This document shows positions 1 to 8,682 of a stretch of DNA of 64,000 nucleotides, piece by piece. The translations under genes and the position numbers were made by a program. Positions within the stretch are counted from its first letter, which is position 1. Every line of letters begins with the position of its first letter. This stretch comes from Cystobacter ferrugineus (GTDB taxonomy: Bacteria; Myxococcota; Myxococcia; Myxococcales; Myxococcaceae). The notes under the pieces were generated by a model. It ran no database searches, was not told the origin of the DNA, and saw nothing but the letters and a program-made list of their open reading frames with translations. The DNA lies in contig NZ_MPIN01000003.1 in the NCBI RefSeq assembly GCF_001887355.1, forward strand, positions 763,956 to 827,955, read 5' to 3'.

Positions 1-270
1 GAGCGCAGGTCCTTCGGAGCCGATGCCGAGCGCGGTGAGCGTCCCGCCCGCAAGCCTTTTGGCGCGGGAGCCGGGCGGGGTGAGCGTCCTGAGCGCAGGT
101 CCTTCGGAGCCGATGCCGAGCGGGGCGAGCGTCCCGCCCGCAAGCCCTTCGGGGCGGGGGCTGGGCGCGGCGATCGCCCCGAGCGCAGGTCCTTTGGGGC
201 CGATGCCGAGCGCGGTGAGCGTCCCGTGCGCAAGTCCTTTGGTGCGGGGGCCGGGCGTGGCGAGCGGCCC
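1..270 (+). repeat. Three in-frame 90-bp tandem repeats within the Arg/Gly-rich tail
   Basis: Units run 1-90, 91-180 and 181-270, with a degenerate fourth from 271. Each begins gagcgcaggtcctt and encodes 30 residues. The period is a multiple of three, so unit number can change without breaking the frame. Differences between units are mostly silent or conservative. Confidence 0.85.
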
Positions 271-570
271 GAGCGTGGGTCCTTCGGCGCGGATCCGAGC
301 GCCGAGCGCCGGGTTCCCGCCCGGGGTCCCCGTCCGGAGCGCCGTGAGTGGGCCCCCCGTGGCGAGGAGCGGAGCGAGCGGGCTCCGCGGTCCGGACCGC
401 GCGGCGAGGGCGGAGCGAGGCCCGCCCGCAAGACGTGGGGAGGCGCGGGAGAGGAAGGGCGGCCCGCTCGGAAGACCTTCGGGGGGACGGGAGGCTCGTT
501 CGGCAAGGCTCGCCCCCCGCGCGAGGGTGCTGGGGCGCCTAGGGGGCGAGGGCCCCGCAAGGGTCGCTGA
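1..570 (+). CDS. C-terminal Arg/Gly-rich tail of a probable RNA-binding protein (5' end outside window)
   Basis: The frame is open from base 1 to a TGA at 568-570, so the N-terminus lies outside the window. About 189 residues are visible, made almost only of Arg, Gly, Pro, Ala, Glu and Phe. They are arranged as three full and one partial copies of a 30-residue unit containing RRSFGADAERGERP and ARKPFGAGAGRG, followed by looser RPARKTF repeats. Tails of this kind occur on myxobacterial DEAD-box RNA helicases and on RluB-type pseudouridine synthases, where they bind RNA. The catalytic domain is not visible, so the enzyme cannot be named. The high pI fits RNA contact. Confidence 0.6.
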   Translation, partial: ERRSFGADAERGERPARKPFGAGAGRGERPERRSFGADAERGERPARKPFGAGAGRGDRPERRSFGADAERGERPVRKSFGAGAGRGERPERGSFGADPSAERRVPARGPRPERREWAPRGEERSERAPRSGPRGEGGARPARKTWGGAGEEGRPARKTFGGTGGSFGKARPPREGAGAPRGRGPRKGR

Positions 571-611
571 GTTGGGCGCTCGCGCGCGCCGCTGATATAA
601 CCCGCCGCACG

Positions 612-2729
612 ATGCGAACCGGCGCGCGCCCCCTCCTCGTCGTCCTGGCCCTCCTCGTGTCCTCTGGGTGCAGTGGCAACAGGGATCAACTCCTGGCGGA
701 TCTGCAGAGCCCTCGTCCCGAGGTGCGCGCGCTCGCCGTGAAGAAGCTGGCCGAGGAGTCACGCTCCGAGGATCTCGCCCTCTTCACGCGCGCCGCCAAG
801 GACATGGCCGCCATCGTGCGGGGCGAGGCCGCCGTCGCGCTCGGCAAGAGCCAGGATCCCCGCGTGGTGGATCTGCTCGGCGAGCTGCTCGAGGACTCCG
901 ACGTGGACGTCCAGGGCAAGGCCGCCATGGCGCTGGCGCAGGTGAAGAACGACAAGGCCAAGGCCTACCTCACCCTGCAGTATGGCCGCCGCGGCCGGCA
1001 GACCCGGCAGGTCATCGTCCAGGCGCTCATGCAGGCGAACGTGCCGGGCCCCATGGCCGAGGTCGTCGCCGCCGAATCCAAGGGCATCTGGGAGCGCAAT
1101 CTGCTCACCCTCTCCGAGGGCTCGCTGCCCGAGCGCGTGGGGGCCGCAGAGGAGCTGGGCAAGAGTGGCCGCCCCGAGGCCTTCAACCGGCTCCTGCCGC
1201 TCGTGCGCGACAGCCAGGTCGTCCTCGCCGCCGCGGCGGTGCGGGGCCTGGGAGACCTGGGCGACAAGCGCGCCGCGGCCGCCATCCTTCCCCTGTTGGA
1301 CGAGAGCTTCCCCGAGCTGCGCGAGTCCGCCATCACCGCGCTCGTGCGGCTTCAGGAGCCCCAGGCCATCGTCCGGTTGCAGGCCGTGGCCGGGGAGAAG
1401 AGCGCGGTGAGCCCCCTGGCCATCGACGGCCTGCTGGAGCTGCCCCGCCAGCCCGAGACGGACGCCGCGCTGTGCGTCGTCGCGCTGGACGCCGTCACCG
1501 TCGACGCCATCCGCGCCGCCCGCGCCATGCGCGATCGTGGGGGCTGCCCGCTCGAGCCCATCGCCGAGAGGCTGTCCCGCGTCCCCACCGCCGCCAGTGG
1601 ACTCCAGGCGGTGGTGGGCCTCGGCCCCTCCGCCAAGGAGCTGCTCCCCAAGGTGCTGCCCTTCGTGTCCCACGCGGATGCGGCGCTGCGCGCGCTCGCC
1701 GTGGACGCGGTCACGGCCATCGCGGACTCCTCCTCCACGCCCGTGCTGCAGAAGGCCTTCGAGCAGGAGCTCGCCGCCGTCCAGGCCGCGCGCCAGGACT
1801 GGATCTCCCAGCCCCTGCCCGAGAAGTACGGCCAGGGCTTCGACCCCAGCGTCCCGGCCGCCACCGAGGCGGACCGCGACGCGCTGACGAAGGAGAAGCA
1901 GTCCAGCCTCATGTCGCGCGTGAAGGCGCTCAACGCCGCCAGGGCGCGTGAGCTGGGCCGGCCGGTGGTGCAGCCGCGTCCGCCCTCGGAACTCGTCGAC
2001 GACGTGGATGCCTCGCGTCTGCAACCCCTGGCCGGACTGCTGCGCGCGCTCGGCGCCGTGCGCGCTCCCGGGGCGATGGAGTTGCTCAAGGGCTTCACCC
2101 AGGAGTCCAGCGTGACACTGCGCACCGCCGCCCTGGTGGGCCTCACGCGGCTGGGGCCCGAGGGCGTGGCCGCCGCCCGGGACGGCATGTTCGATCCCGA
2201 GCGGGAGCTCATCAAGGAGCTGGCCCGGGCGCTCGCCGAGCAGGGTGAGGCCGGTCAGGCCGTCCTGGTGGAGCTGCTGCCCAAGATCAGCAACGAGAAG
2301 CTGGTGTTGCTCGACGCGCTCACCCGCACCGGGGCGCCGCCCTCCGCGGTGGAGGCGCTGAACACCGTGGTGGCCGAGGGCGGTCCCGAGTCGGTCCTGG
2401 CCGCCACGCTGCTCGGCCGGCTCAAGGCGAAGCAGGCCACGCCCGTGCTGGTCAAGGCGCTGGAGGAGCCCACGAGCGTCGGCCGCCGGGAGCTGCTCAC
2501 CGCGCTCGGGGAAGTGGGCGATGGCTCGGTGGCCGAGGTGGTGGCGCGCGACCTGTACCATGATCTGCCGGAGATCCGCGCCGCGGCCGCCGCCGCGCTG
2601 GCGCGCACGGGCACGGGGGAACAAGCCGGCGCCCTGGACGCGCTCAAGGGCGACTACTACCGCCGGGTGCGCGAGGCCGCCACGTTCGCCCTGTCGAAGA
2701 CGACGACCGCGGCCGAGGGTTCCCGCTGA
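612..2729 (+). CDS. HEAT-repeat lipoprotein
   Basis: 705 residues. The N-terminus has a basic start, a hydrophobic stretch and a lipobox ending VSSGC, with the lipid-modified Cys near residue 20, so the protein should be membrane-anchored outside the cytoplasm. The rest is a series of roughly 30-residue alpha-helical HEAT/PBS-type repeats, such as VRGEAAVALGKSQDPRVVDL and VRALAVKKLAEES, covering most of residues 30-700. HEAT solenoids are protein-binding scaffolds, and no catalytic motif is seen. The next gene starts one base after the stop, so the two are probably cotranscribed. Family assignment is firm; the binding partner is unknown. Confidence 0.85.
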   Translation: MRTGARPLLVVLALLVSSGCSGNRDQLLADLQSPRPEVRALAVKKLAEESRSEDLALFTRAAKDMAAIVRGEAAVALGKSQDPRVVDLLGELLEDSDVDVQGKAAMALAQVKNDKAKAYLTLQYGRRGRQTRQVIVQALMQANVPGPMAEVVAAESKGIWERNLLTLSEGSLPERVGAAEELGKSGRPEAFNRLLPLVRDSQVVLAAAAVRGLGDLGDKRAAAAILPLLDESFPELRESAITALVRLQEPQAIVRLQAVAGEKSAVSPLAIDGLLELPRQPETDAALCVVALDAVTVDAIRAARAMRDRGGCPLEPIAERLSRVPTAASGLQAVVGLGPSAKELLPKVLPFVSHADAALRALAVDAVTAIADSSSTPVLQKAFEQELAAVQAARQDWISQPLPEKYGQGFDPSVPAATEADRDALTKEKQSSLMSRVKALNAARARELGRPVVQPRPPSELVDDVDASRLQPLAGLLRALGAVRAPGAMELLKGFTQESSVTLRTAALVGLTRLGPEGVAAARDGMFDPERELIKELARALAEQGEAGQAVLVELLPKISNEKLVLLDALTRTGAPPSAVEALNTVVAEGGPESVLAATLLGRLKAKQATPVLVKALEEPTSVGRRELLTALGEVGDGSVAEVVARDLYHDLPEIRAAAAAALARTGTGEQAGALDALKGDYYRRVREAATFALSKTTTAAEGSR

Positions 2730-2730
2730 C

Positions 2731-4296
2731 ATGGAGGCGCGACAGCTCAGGGAGCAGGCCAACGAGGCGATCTCCAAGGGCCGTTTCGGCAAGGCCGCCG
2801 AGCTGCTCGAGGCGTACTGCGCGCTGGAGCCCCAGGATCTCCAGTCGCGGTTGCGCCTGGGCGACACCTGGGTGAAGGGCGGGGATTCGCGCCGCGCCAT
2901 CCTCGCCTACCAGGCCGCCGCCGAGGGGTTCGCCCGCGAGGGCTTCCTGCCGCGCGCCATCGCCACCAGCAAGCGCATCCTGGAGTTGGATCCCTCCCAT
3001 CAGGGCGTCCAGCACATGCTCGCGAGCCTCTACGCACGCCAGGGTGGGACGGGCCTTCACCCCCCAGCGCCGCCCGAGCCCACGCCCCGGACCGCGTTGT
3101 TCATCGATCTGCCCCCCGAGATCGACGAGGCCCTGGAGGCAGCCCTCCCCGAGCGCCCCCCCGCGCCGCCTGCCCAGCCACCGCCTCCGTCTCCATCTCC
3201 GCCAGGCCTGCGCCGGCGCACGATGGAGGTGCCGGCGATCCGCACGGCCTCCGAGGCACCGGTGATCCCCGAGACGCCCGTTCCTCCCACGGCGCCCGTT
3301 CCTCCGGCACCGCCCCCGAGTGCGTCCTTTCCGGAGCTCGTCATCGAGGCCGACTCCCTGCTGCACGCCGTGGAGTTGGCGGCGGCGCACGCTCCCGGGC
3401 TCGCCACGGGCGAGGAGTCCGTGTCCGCGCCTTCCATGGGAGAGCGGGCGCTGCCGGAGATCCCCCTCTTCTCGGACCTGCCGCGCGAGGCCTTCATCGC
3501 GCTCTTCGAGCGCTGCCCGCTGCGCCGCTTCGCCGAGGGCGCGCGCATCATCGAGCAGGGCAGCCGGGGCAATGCCTTCTATGTCATCTGCTCGGGCCGC
3601 GTGCGCATCGTGCGCGAGTCCGACGGCACGACGCGCGAGCTGGCCGTGCTGGGCGAGGGGGCCTTCTTCGGCGAGATGGCGCTCCTGTCCGGGGCCCCGC
3701 GCTCGGCGTCGGTGGTGGGCGCCGCCGAGGAGACGCAGGTGCTGGAGATCTCCGCCCCGGTGCTCGGGGATCTCGCGCGCCTCAATCCCCAGGTGGCGCG
3801 GGCACTGCGGCGCTTCTGCCGGCAGCGGCTCCTGTCGCAGGTGGTGAACACCTCGGCGCTCTTCCAACCCTTTGGGCGCAAGGACCGGCGCGAGCTGGTG
3901 GAGCGCTTCCGGGCCCGGGAGGTGCGCCGCGGCGAGGTGCTCATCCACGAGGGCCAGATGGTGGATGGCCTCTACGTGGTGCTCTCCGGCGAGGTGGCCG
4001 TGAGCAAGGGAGGCCAGCCCCTGGCCCACCTGCGCGAGGGGGAGCTGTTCGGCGAGATGTCCCTGCTGAACAAGACGCCCGCCACCGCCACGGTGACGGC
4101 GGTGCGCAACTGCTCGCTGTTGCGGCTGCCCCGCGAGGACTTCGACACCCTCATCCTCACCCACCCGCAGGTGCTCGTGCTGGTGTCAGAACTGACGGAG
4201 TCCCGTCAGCGCAGCAACGAGGCTCTCCTCGGCGGCGGCTTCGGCGCCACCGACGCCCCGCACACCCTGTCCTTCGAGGACCTGGTTCTCGTCTGA
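2731..4296 (+). CDS. TPR protein with two cyclic-nucleotide-binding domains
   Basis: 521 residues from the ATG one base behind the HEAT gene stop; the frame is open further upstream, but only as a shadow of that gene. Residues 1-100 form TPR-like helices. A Pro-rich linker of about 100 residues follows, then two CAP_ED (cAMP/cGMP-binding) domains at about 245-370 and 385-500. The first has the phosphate-binding cassette FGEMALLSGAPRSAS with its conserved Arg. The second reads FGEMSLLNKTPATAT and lacks that Arg, so it may not bind nucleotide. There is no DNA-binding helix-turn-helix, so it is not a Crp-type regulator. It is probably a cytoplasmic signalling adaptor. Confidence 0.85.
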   Translation: MEARQLREQANEAISKGRFGKAAELLEAYCALEPQDLQSRLRLGDTWVKGGDSRRAILAYQAAAEGFAREGFLPRAIATSKRILELDPSHQGVQHMLASLYARQGGTGLHPPAPPEPTPRTALFIDLPPEIDEALEAALPERPPAPPAQPPPPSPSPPGLRRRTMEVPAIRTASEAPVIPETPVPPTAPVPPAPPPSASFPELVIEADSLLHAVELAAAHAPGLATGEESVSAPSMGERALPEIPLFSDLPREAFIALFERCPLRRFAEGARIIEQGSRGNAFYVICSGRVRIVRESDGTTRELAVLGEGAFFGEMALLSGAPRSASVVGAAEETQVLEISAPVLGDLARLNPQVARALRRFCRQRLLSQVVNTSALFQPFGRKDRRELVERFRAREVRRGEVLIHEGQMVDGLYVVLSGEVAVSKGGQPLAHLREGELFGEMSLLNKTPATATVTAVRNCSLLRLPREDFDTLILTHPQVLVLVSELTESRQRSNEALLGGGFGATDAPHTLSFEDLVLV

Positions 4297-4371
4297 GCGG
4301 CTCCGTCGGGTGCTCGCCAACCCTCGCGTCCACCACTGGGTTGGAGCGGGGATCCAGGGTATGTGTGACGC

Positions 4372-5187
4372 ATGACGCGACGCGCATTGCTCGGACTCCT
4401 GGCGTTTCTCCTCGTGGGCTGTTCATCGCGGAGGCTGTCGGGCTCGGCGCTGGATGAGGTGCGGCGGCCCGCGTTCATCTCGCGCATCGCGCTGACCGCG
4501 GGTCCGCACAGCCACGTGTTCCAGGAGGACGGCTCCTACCGGGACAAGTTGAAGAAGCTGGCGCCACAGGACGCGGATCGCCGGCTCGCGGCGAAGCTCG
4601 CCTCGTCGATGACGCGCTTCGAGCTGTCCGAGCGTCTGCGGGTGGTCACCTTCCGGCAACTGCCGCGGGAAGCGCCGTGGCTGAACACGGTGGATCCGGC
4701 GCAGGTGGCCACGGTGCTGGAGAGCTTCCTGGTGGAGGAGGTGCCCGCGCTGGCGCCGGACTACGATCTGCTCAAGACGCTGCGCGCGGACACGGTGGTG
4801 GAGTTCGTCATCGAGGACTACGGCATGCGCAGCAAGAGGGGCCGGGCGGGCGCGTACCTGAAGGGCTATGCGCGGATGTTCTGGCTCGAGAGTCGCTCGG
4901 AGCTGTGGCGGCACCCGTTTCTCCTGGACGAGGTGGACGGGGGCGTGGAGCACCTGGATCCCTTCAAGGTGGGCAAGACGCCCGCGCTGTTCCGGGAGCG
5001 GATGACGGACCTGGTGGACGTGCTGTCCTCGCGCCTCGCAGAGGATCTGACGCCCAAGGAGCGCAAGGGCGGGGTGCCGCGGCCGGACGCGGGACCGGAG
5101 ACGGAGGCGCCTGGCCGTGAGCGGCCGGTGCCGGTGAAGCCCCGCCCCCCCGAGCTGCCGCCCGGGGAGCTGCCGGATCCGGATTGA
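4372..5187 (+). CDS. Hypothetical lipoprotein
   Basis: 271 residues. The signal peptide ends in a lipobox, FLLVGC, with the Cys at residue 17. The mature part has charged helices and mixed alpha/beta sequence without a recognised family motif. The last 45 residues are rich in Pro, Glu and Arg and probably disordered. It ends four bases before the convergent permease gene. The position behind the HEAT lipoprotein and the cNMP-binding protein suggests an envelope function, but this is inference only. Confidence 0.75.
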   Translation: MTRRALLGLLAFLLVGCSSRRLSGSALDEVRRPAFISRIALTAGPHSHVFQEDGSYRDKLKKLAPQDADRRLAAKLASSMTRFELSERLRVVTFRQLPREAPWLNTVDPAQVATVLESFLVEEVPALAPDYDLLKTLRADTVVEFVIEDYGMRSKRGRAGAYLKGYARMFWLESRSELWRHPFLLDEVDGGVEHLDPFKVGKTPALFRERMTDLVDVLSSRLAEDLTPKERKGGVPRPDAGPETEAPGRERPVPVKPRPPELPPGELPDPD

Positions 5188-5191
5188 GGCC

Positions 5192-6529
5192 TCAGAACAG
5201 GGCGTGCTCGGCGAGCAGCACCGCGAGCGCGAGCACGAAGCTGACGAGGGTGATGGGCAGACCCACACGCAGGTAGCCGAGGAAGCTCAGGGAGACCTTG
5301 TCCCGGGCGGCCTCGAAGACGATGAGGTTGGCGACGCTGCCCACGAGGGTGAGGTTGCCGGCCAGCGTGGAGCCGAGCGCGAGCACGTGCCAGCCGAGCA
5401 CCGGCTCCTGGAGGGAGGGAATCCAGGGGCGCGCGAGCATGACGAAGGGCACGTTGCTGAAGAGGTTGCTGGCCACGAGGGTGAGCCCCGCGAAGCCGAG
5501 CGTCTCGCGCAAGGGAGGGCCGGACATGAAGGGGGAGAAGAGGCGGTGGATGTCCTCGGCCCAGCCGGCCTGGTTCACGCCGAAGACGACGACGAAGAGG
5601 CTGGCGAAGAAGAGCAGCAGCACGTAGTCCACGCGCTCGAGCGCTTCGCGGGGGGACACGTGCCGGGCGAGGGTCATCACCACGGCGGCGCCAGCGAGGG
5701 CGCTCCAGCTCATGGGCAGGCCGGCGAAGAAGGCGGCGACCACGCCGAGCAACGTGACGAGCGTGAGCCCCAGGAGGGGGCGATCCACGGGGACGGGAGG
5801 GGGATGGGTGGAGAAGCGCTCGTGGGAGAGGTCGTGGCGGAAGATGTAGAGGAGCCCGGCGATGACGACGGCGGTGGAGACGATGGCGGGCAGGGCCATG
5901 TAGGCGGCGAACTGGGCATAGGGCAGCTTCGAGGCGCCCTGGATGAGCATGTTCTGGGGGTTGCCGGTGAAGGTGGCGACCGAGCCCGAGTTGGAGGCCA
6001 TGCACACGGCGAGCAGGTAGGGGATGGGGGGCAGGCGCGCGTCCTCGACGACGACGAGGACGAGCGGGGTGAGCATGAGACAGACGGTGTCGTTGACGAG
6101 GAAGGCGGAGAGGAAGGCGCTGGTGGCGGCGACGGCCACGAGCAGGAGCCGGGGGGTGTGGGCCTTCTGGAGCGCCCAGGCGCCGGCGGCGCGGAAGAAG
6201 GAGGCGCGCGAGAGGTAGTCGGCGAGCAGCATCATCCCGAGCAGGAGGATGAGCGTGTCCATGTCGACGGCGTGAGGGGAGCCCTCGTTGGAGCCGAAGA
6301 GCTGGGAGGGAGCGACGACGCCCGCCACCACCATGAGGACGGCGCCCACGAGCGCGCCGCCAGGGCGGTCCAACCGGGGGAAGGGGAGACGGACTCCGGC
6401 GATGAAGACGTAGGTGAACAGGAAGATCGCGAGGGCCAAGGCGCGCGGCACAGTAGCCGACGCTGGACTGGTGAGAAACCTACTTCCATCCACCCGGGTG
6501 TGGACGAATCGCACCGAGTAGGTTCTCAT
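5192..6529 (-). CDS. SLC13/ArsB/NhaD-type ion permease
   Basis: Up to 445 residues with about eleven hydrophobic helices, typical of the ion transporter superfamily (SLC13, ArsB, CitM, NhaD). Two family hallmarks are visible: VNDTVCLMLTPLVL in the first half with SNSGSVATFTGNPQN after it, and SNLFSNVPFVMLA with LTLVGSVANLIV in the second half. These are the paired N/D-containing and Gly-rich re-entrant loops. The substrate cannot be fixed between Na+/H+, arsenite and dicarboxylate. The first helix starts near residue 32, so a GTG at about residue 27 could be the true start. The gene is convergent with the lipoprotein before it. Confidence 0.85.
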   Translation of the reverse strand: MRTYSVRFVHTRVDGSRFLTSPASATVPRALALAIFLFTYVFIAGVRLPFPRLDRPGGALVGAVLMVVAGVVAPSQLFGSNEGSPHAVDMDTLILLLGMMLLADYLSRASFFRAAGAWALQKAHTPRLLLVAVAATSAFLSAFLVNDTVCLMLTPLVLVVVEDARLPPIPYLLAVCMASNSGSVATFTGNPQNMLIQGASKLPYAQFAAYMALPAIVSTAVVIAGLLYIFRHDLSHERFSTHPPPVPVDRPLLGLTLVTLLGVVAAFFAGLPMSWSALAGAAVVMTLARHVSPREALERVDYVLLLFFASLFVVVFGVNQAGWAEDIHRLFSPFMSGPPLRETLGFAGLTLVASNLFSNVPFVMLARPWIPSLQEPVLGWHVLALGSTLAGNLTLVGSVANLIVFEAARDKVSLSFLGYLRVGLPITLVSFVLALAVLLAEHALF

Positions 6530-6558
6530 CTCGACGAGAGCCTCGCGAGAGAAGACCC

Positions 6559-7911
6559 ATGATTACACATTTCGAAGTCTCGAACTTCAAATCCATAAAA
6601 CACCTCAGTCTCGACCTGAGGAAGTTCATGGTCTTCGTTGGTCCCAATGGAGCGGGTAAAACGAACCTCGTTCGCGCCTTGGAGGTGTTTGGGGAGGTTC
6701 TACGCCGTGGAACCGTCGAGCCCATCCAAGAGCACGGATATCACCAGCTCATTCGACGTGAAAAACGCCCCGCGCGCTCTGGGCTCTACTTTTCGATTCG
6801 AACCGAGTTGCCAGCAGTCGCAGTCCAAAATGCCCTGTCGATTCTACCCATCATCATGGGAAAAGAGAAGGAGGCCTCCACTCCTGGGCCCATTCATATC
6901 GAGGTCGGCATTGGAGTGACAGGGTCTGATCAGACAGATGAAGTGAGAATCAATCGCGAAGAGCTTCGCTTCATCAGTTCAAAAGGTGCTCTTGATATAG
7001 TTTGGGACGGAAGCAGGATCGCCACGAACGCCGGTACCGATCCAGCACTCTGGGCTCTGATGTACAGCCAGATTCTCCCCTATGCACGCAACCTGAAGGG
7101 GTCGGATTTTTCGAACCCAGAAAACCTGAAGGAGGTAATAAGCGAAGCATTCACCCCGAATACGCCAGAACAAGCCGAGCCACAACTCTTGATCCTTGTC
7201 AATTGGCAAAGACTGCCAAGCAAGGCAATGACGCATGTGCGGGATGTCAGCCAGATCAGGAGACTGAGGCTGGATGCTTCTGCGTTGAGAAAGGAGTTGT
7301 CCTTTGACGACTCCAAAGAGTCGACAATAGGACCGACGGGAGAAGGACTGGCTTCCGCCGTCGCCAGACTCAGGGGTTCCAAACCAGAACCAAGTGCGCA
7401 GTTCCTCAAGGTTCTCAAAGAACTTCAAGAAGTCTACCCTCGAATCGAGGATGTCTTCGCGCGCAGGCTTCCATCTGGACACTTGATCCTTCTCTTCAAG
7501 GAGCATGGGATTTCCGATGAACTCGGGCAGGGAAGTGTTTCAGACGGAGTTCTTCATGCGCTGGCTCTGCTTGTCGCGCTTCACCAGGAATCATCAGGAC
7601 AAGCTGGCCTTCTTGTGATCGAGGAGCCAGAAAACGCCATCCATCCATGGCCGCTGCGCAAGCTCATCACCCGGGCACAAAACTCCTCACGGCAGATCAT
7701 CCTCACGACCCACTCAGAGACAGTTGTCAATGCCGTTATCGATCCCGAGACTCTTTTTCTCGTGGAGAACGAGAACAAGAAAGGCACCATCGTCACTCCA
7801 GCCACCGAGCGGGAATCCGCCCTGAAAGCCATCCTGGAGGAGAGTGGGCAGAAATTGGGTGATGTCTGGCTCGATGGCAGTCTTGGGGGCGTGCCAGGGG
7901 GCGAGTCTTGA
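6559..7911 (+). CDS. OLD/RloA-like AAA family ATPase (putative defence ATPase)
   Basis: 450 residues. The N-terminus, ITHFEVSNFKSIKHLSLDL, is typical of SMC/OLD-type ATPases. Walker A is GPNGAGKT at 28-35. An ABC-signature-like GQGSVSDG lies near 327. Walker B, LLVIEEPENAIHP, has its acidic pair at 355-356, and the switch His is in LTTHSE near 385. Such proteins hydrolyse ATP and control a partner nuclease or TOPRIM protein, as in RloAB, AbiL, PARIS and Gabija. Base composition is clearly AT-richer than the neighbours, which suggests recent acquisition. The stop overlaps the start of the next gene by four bases. Confidence 0.85.
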   Translation: MITHFEVSNFKSIKHLSLDLRKFMVFVGPNGAGKTNLVRALEVFGEVLRRGTVEPIQEHGYHQLIRREKRPARSGLYFSIRTELPAVAVQNALSILPIIMGKEKEASTPGPIHIEVGIGVTGSDQTDEVRINREELRFISSKGALDIVWDGSRIATNAGTDPALWALMYSQILPYARNLKGSDFSNPENLKEVISEAFTPNTPEQAEPQLLILVNWQRLPSKAMTHVRDVSQIRRLRLDASALRKELSFDDSKESTIGPTGEGLASAVARLRGSKPEPSAQFLKVLKELQEVYPRIEDVFARRLPSGHLILLFKEHGISDELGQGSVSDGVLHALALLVALHQESSGQAGLLVIEEPENAIHPWPLRKLITRAQNSSRQIILTTHSETVVNAVIDPETLFLVENENKKGTIVTPATERESALKAILEESGQKLGDVWLDGSLGGVPGGES

Positions 7912-8561
7912 CAAAGCATCACTCCAAAGCGCGACGAGCGGGTGTACAACCCACCGTCGGGCTCGTCGTCGAAGGGGATGCGGAATTCGCCGCATTTCCC
8001 CTCCTGCACAAGAACAAGCTCATCGCTGGCTGCCCACCACTCAAGGCCACCAACCTCAACGGAGTTGGAACCGACCGGAAGCCAGAAGGCATCGCCAAGC
8101 TCATTGCGCCCAAGGTCATCGCTCATCAAACAGCGGGCCGCACCAAGGTCATCGTCTGCATCGACCGGGAGCAGCGTTCCCTCTGTGCTCCAGGATTCGC
8201 CACGGCGGTCCTGAATGCATTGAAGACAGAGCTACAGAGCCGGAACAAGCCCTCGGACGACGTCCATGTGGTCATCGCCGATCGAACCTTCGAGGCATGG
8301 CTCCTGGCAGACGCCAAGGGCCTGCACCAGCGAAAGGTGTTCAGGCACGCTCCCAAGTTCAACAGCTTCGAGGGGCAGATGGGGGAACGGCAGCTCAAGG
8401 GTGTCATCGAGTTGACCGGCCTCCTTGGCCGTCCCTACTCGAAAACCAAGGACGGGCCCGACATCTTCACGAAGCTGGATTTCCCAACCGCACGCTCTCA
8501 CTCCAAGGGCGCGGTCGGCTCGAAGAGCCTCGACAAGTTCCTGCGGACACTCGGGATTTGA
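7908..8561 (+). CDS. DUF4276/RloB-like (TOPRIM-type) partner protein
   Basis: 217 residues from a TTG start at 7908 that overlaps the ATPase stop (TTGA), behind the purine-rich agggggcgag, so it is translationally coupled. The fold is suggested by VEGDAE (Glu22, Glu26) followed by a strand ending VIVCIDRE (Asp86, Glu88). This is the acidic layout of TOPRIM-like DUF4276/RloB proteins. FEAWLLAD near residue 130 is also characteristic of that group. TOPRIM domains usually cut or bind nucleic acid. With the upstream ATPase it forms a two-gene unit resembling RloAB/AbiL/PARIS effectors; the antiphage role is inference from that architecture. Confidence 0.75.
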   Translation: MTKHHSKARRAGVQPTVGLVVEGDAEFAAFPLLHKNKLIAGCPPLKATNLNGVGTDRKPEGIAKLIAPKVIAHQTAGRTKVIVCIDREQRSLCAPGFATAVLNALKTELQSRNKPSDDVHVVIADRTFEAWLLADAKGLHQRKVFRHAPKFNSFEGQMGERQLKGVIELTGLLGRPYSKTKDGPDIFTKLDFPTARSHSKGAVGSKSLDKFLRTLGI

Positions 8562-8682
8562 TTCATTCCTGCCTCTTCTCGGAAGGCAAGTCCCTCGACA
8601 TCAACCGCTTCATTGGAACAGCACCCCCACGGCTGGGAACTTCTTCCGACCGCCCTCGTAGTACCGCAAATGGTGGTCCCGC

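Noticed and set aside
1-270. Regular repeats as a possible CRISPR array
   Set aside because: The units are contiguous with no variable spacers and are in frame within a coding tail.
759-2900. 713-codon antisense open frame over the HEAT gene
   Set aside because: Low-complexity Arg/Gly/His/Leu translation, no motif; produced by third-position G/C in the sense gene.
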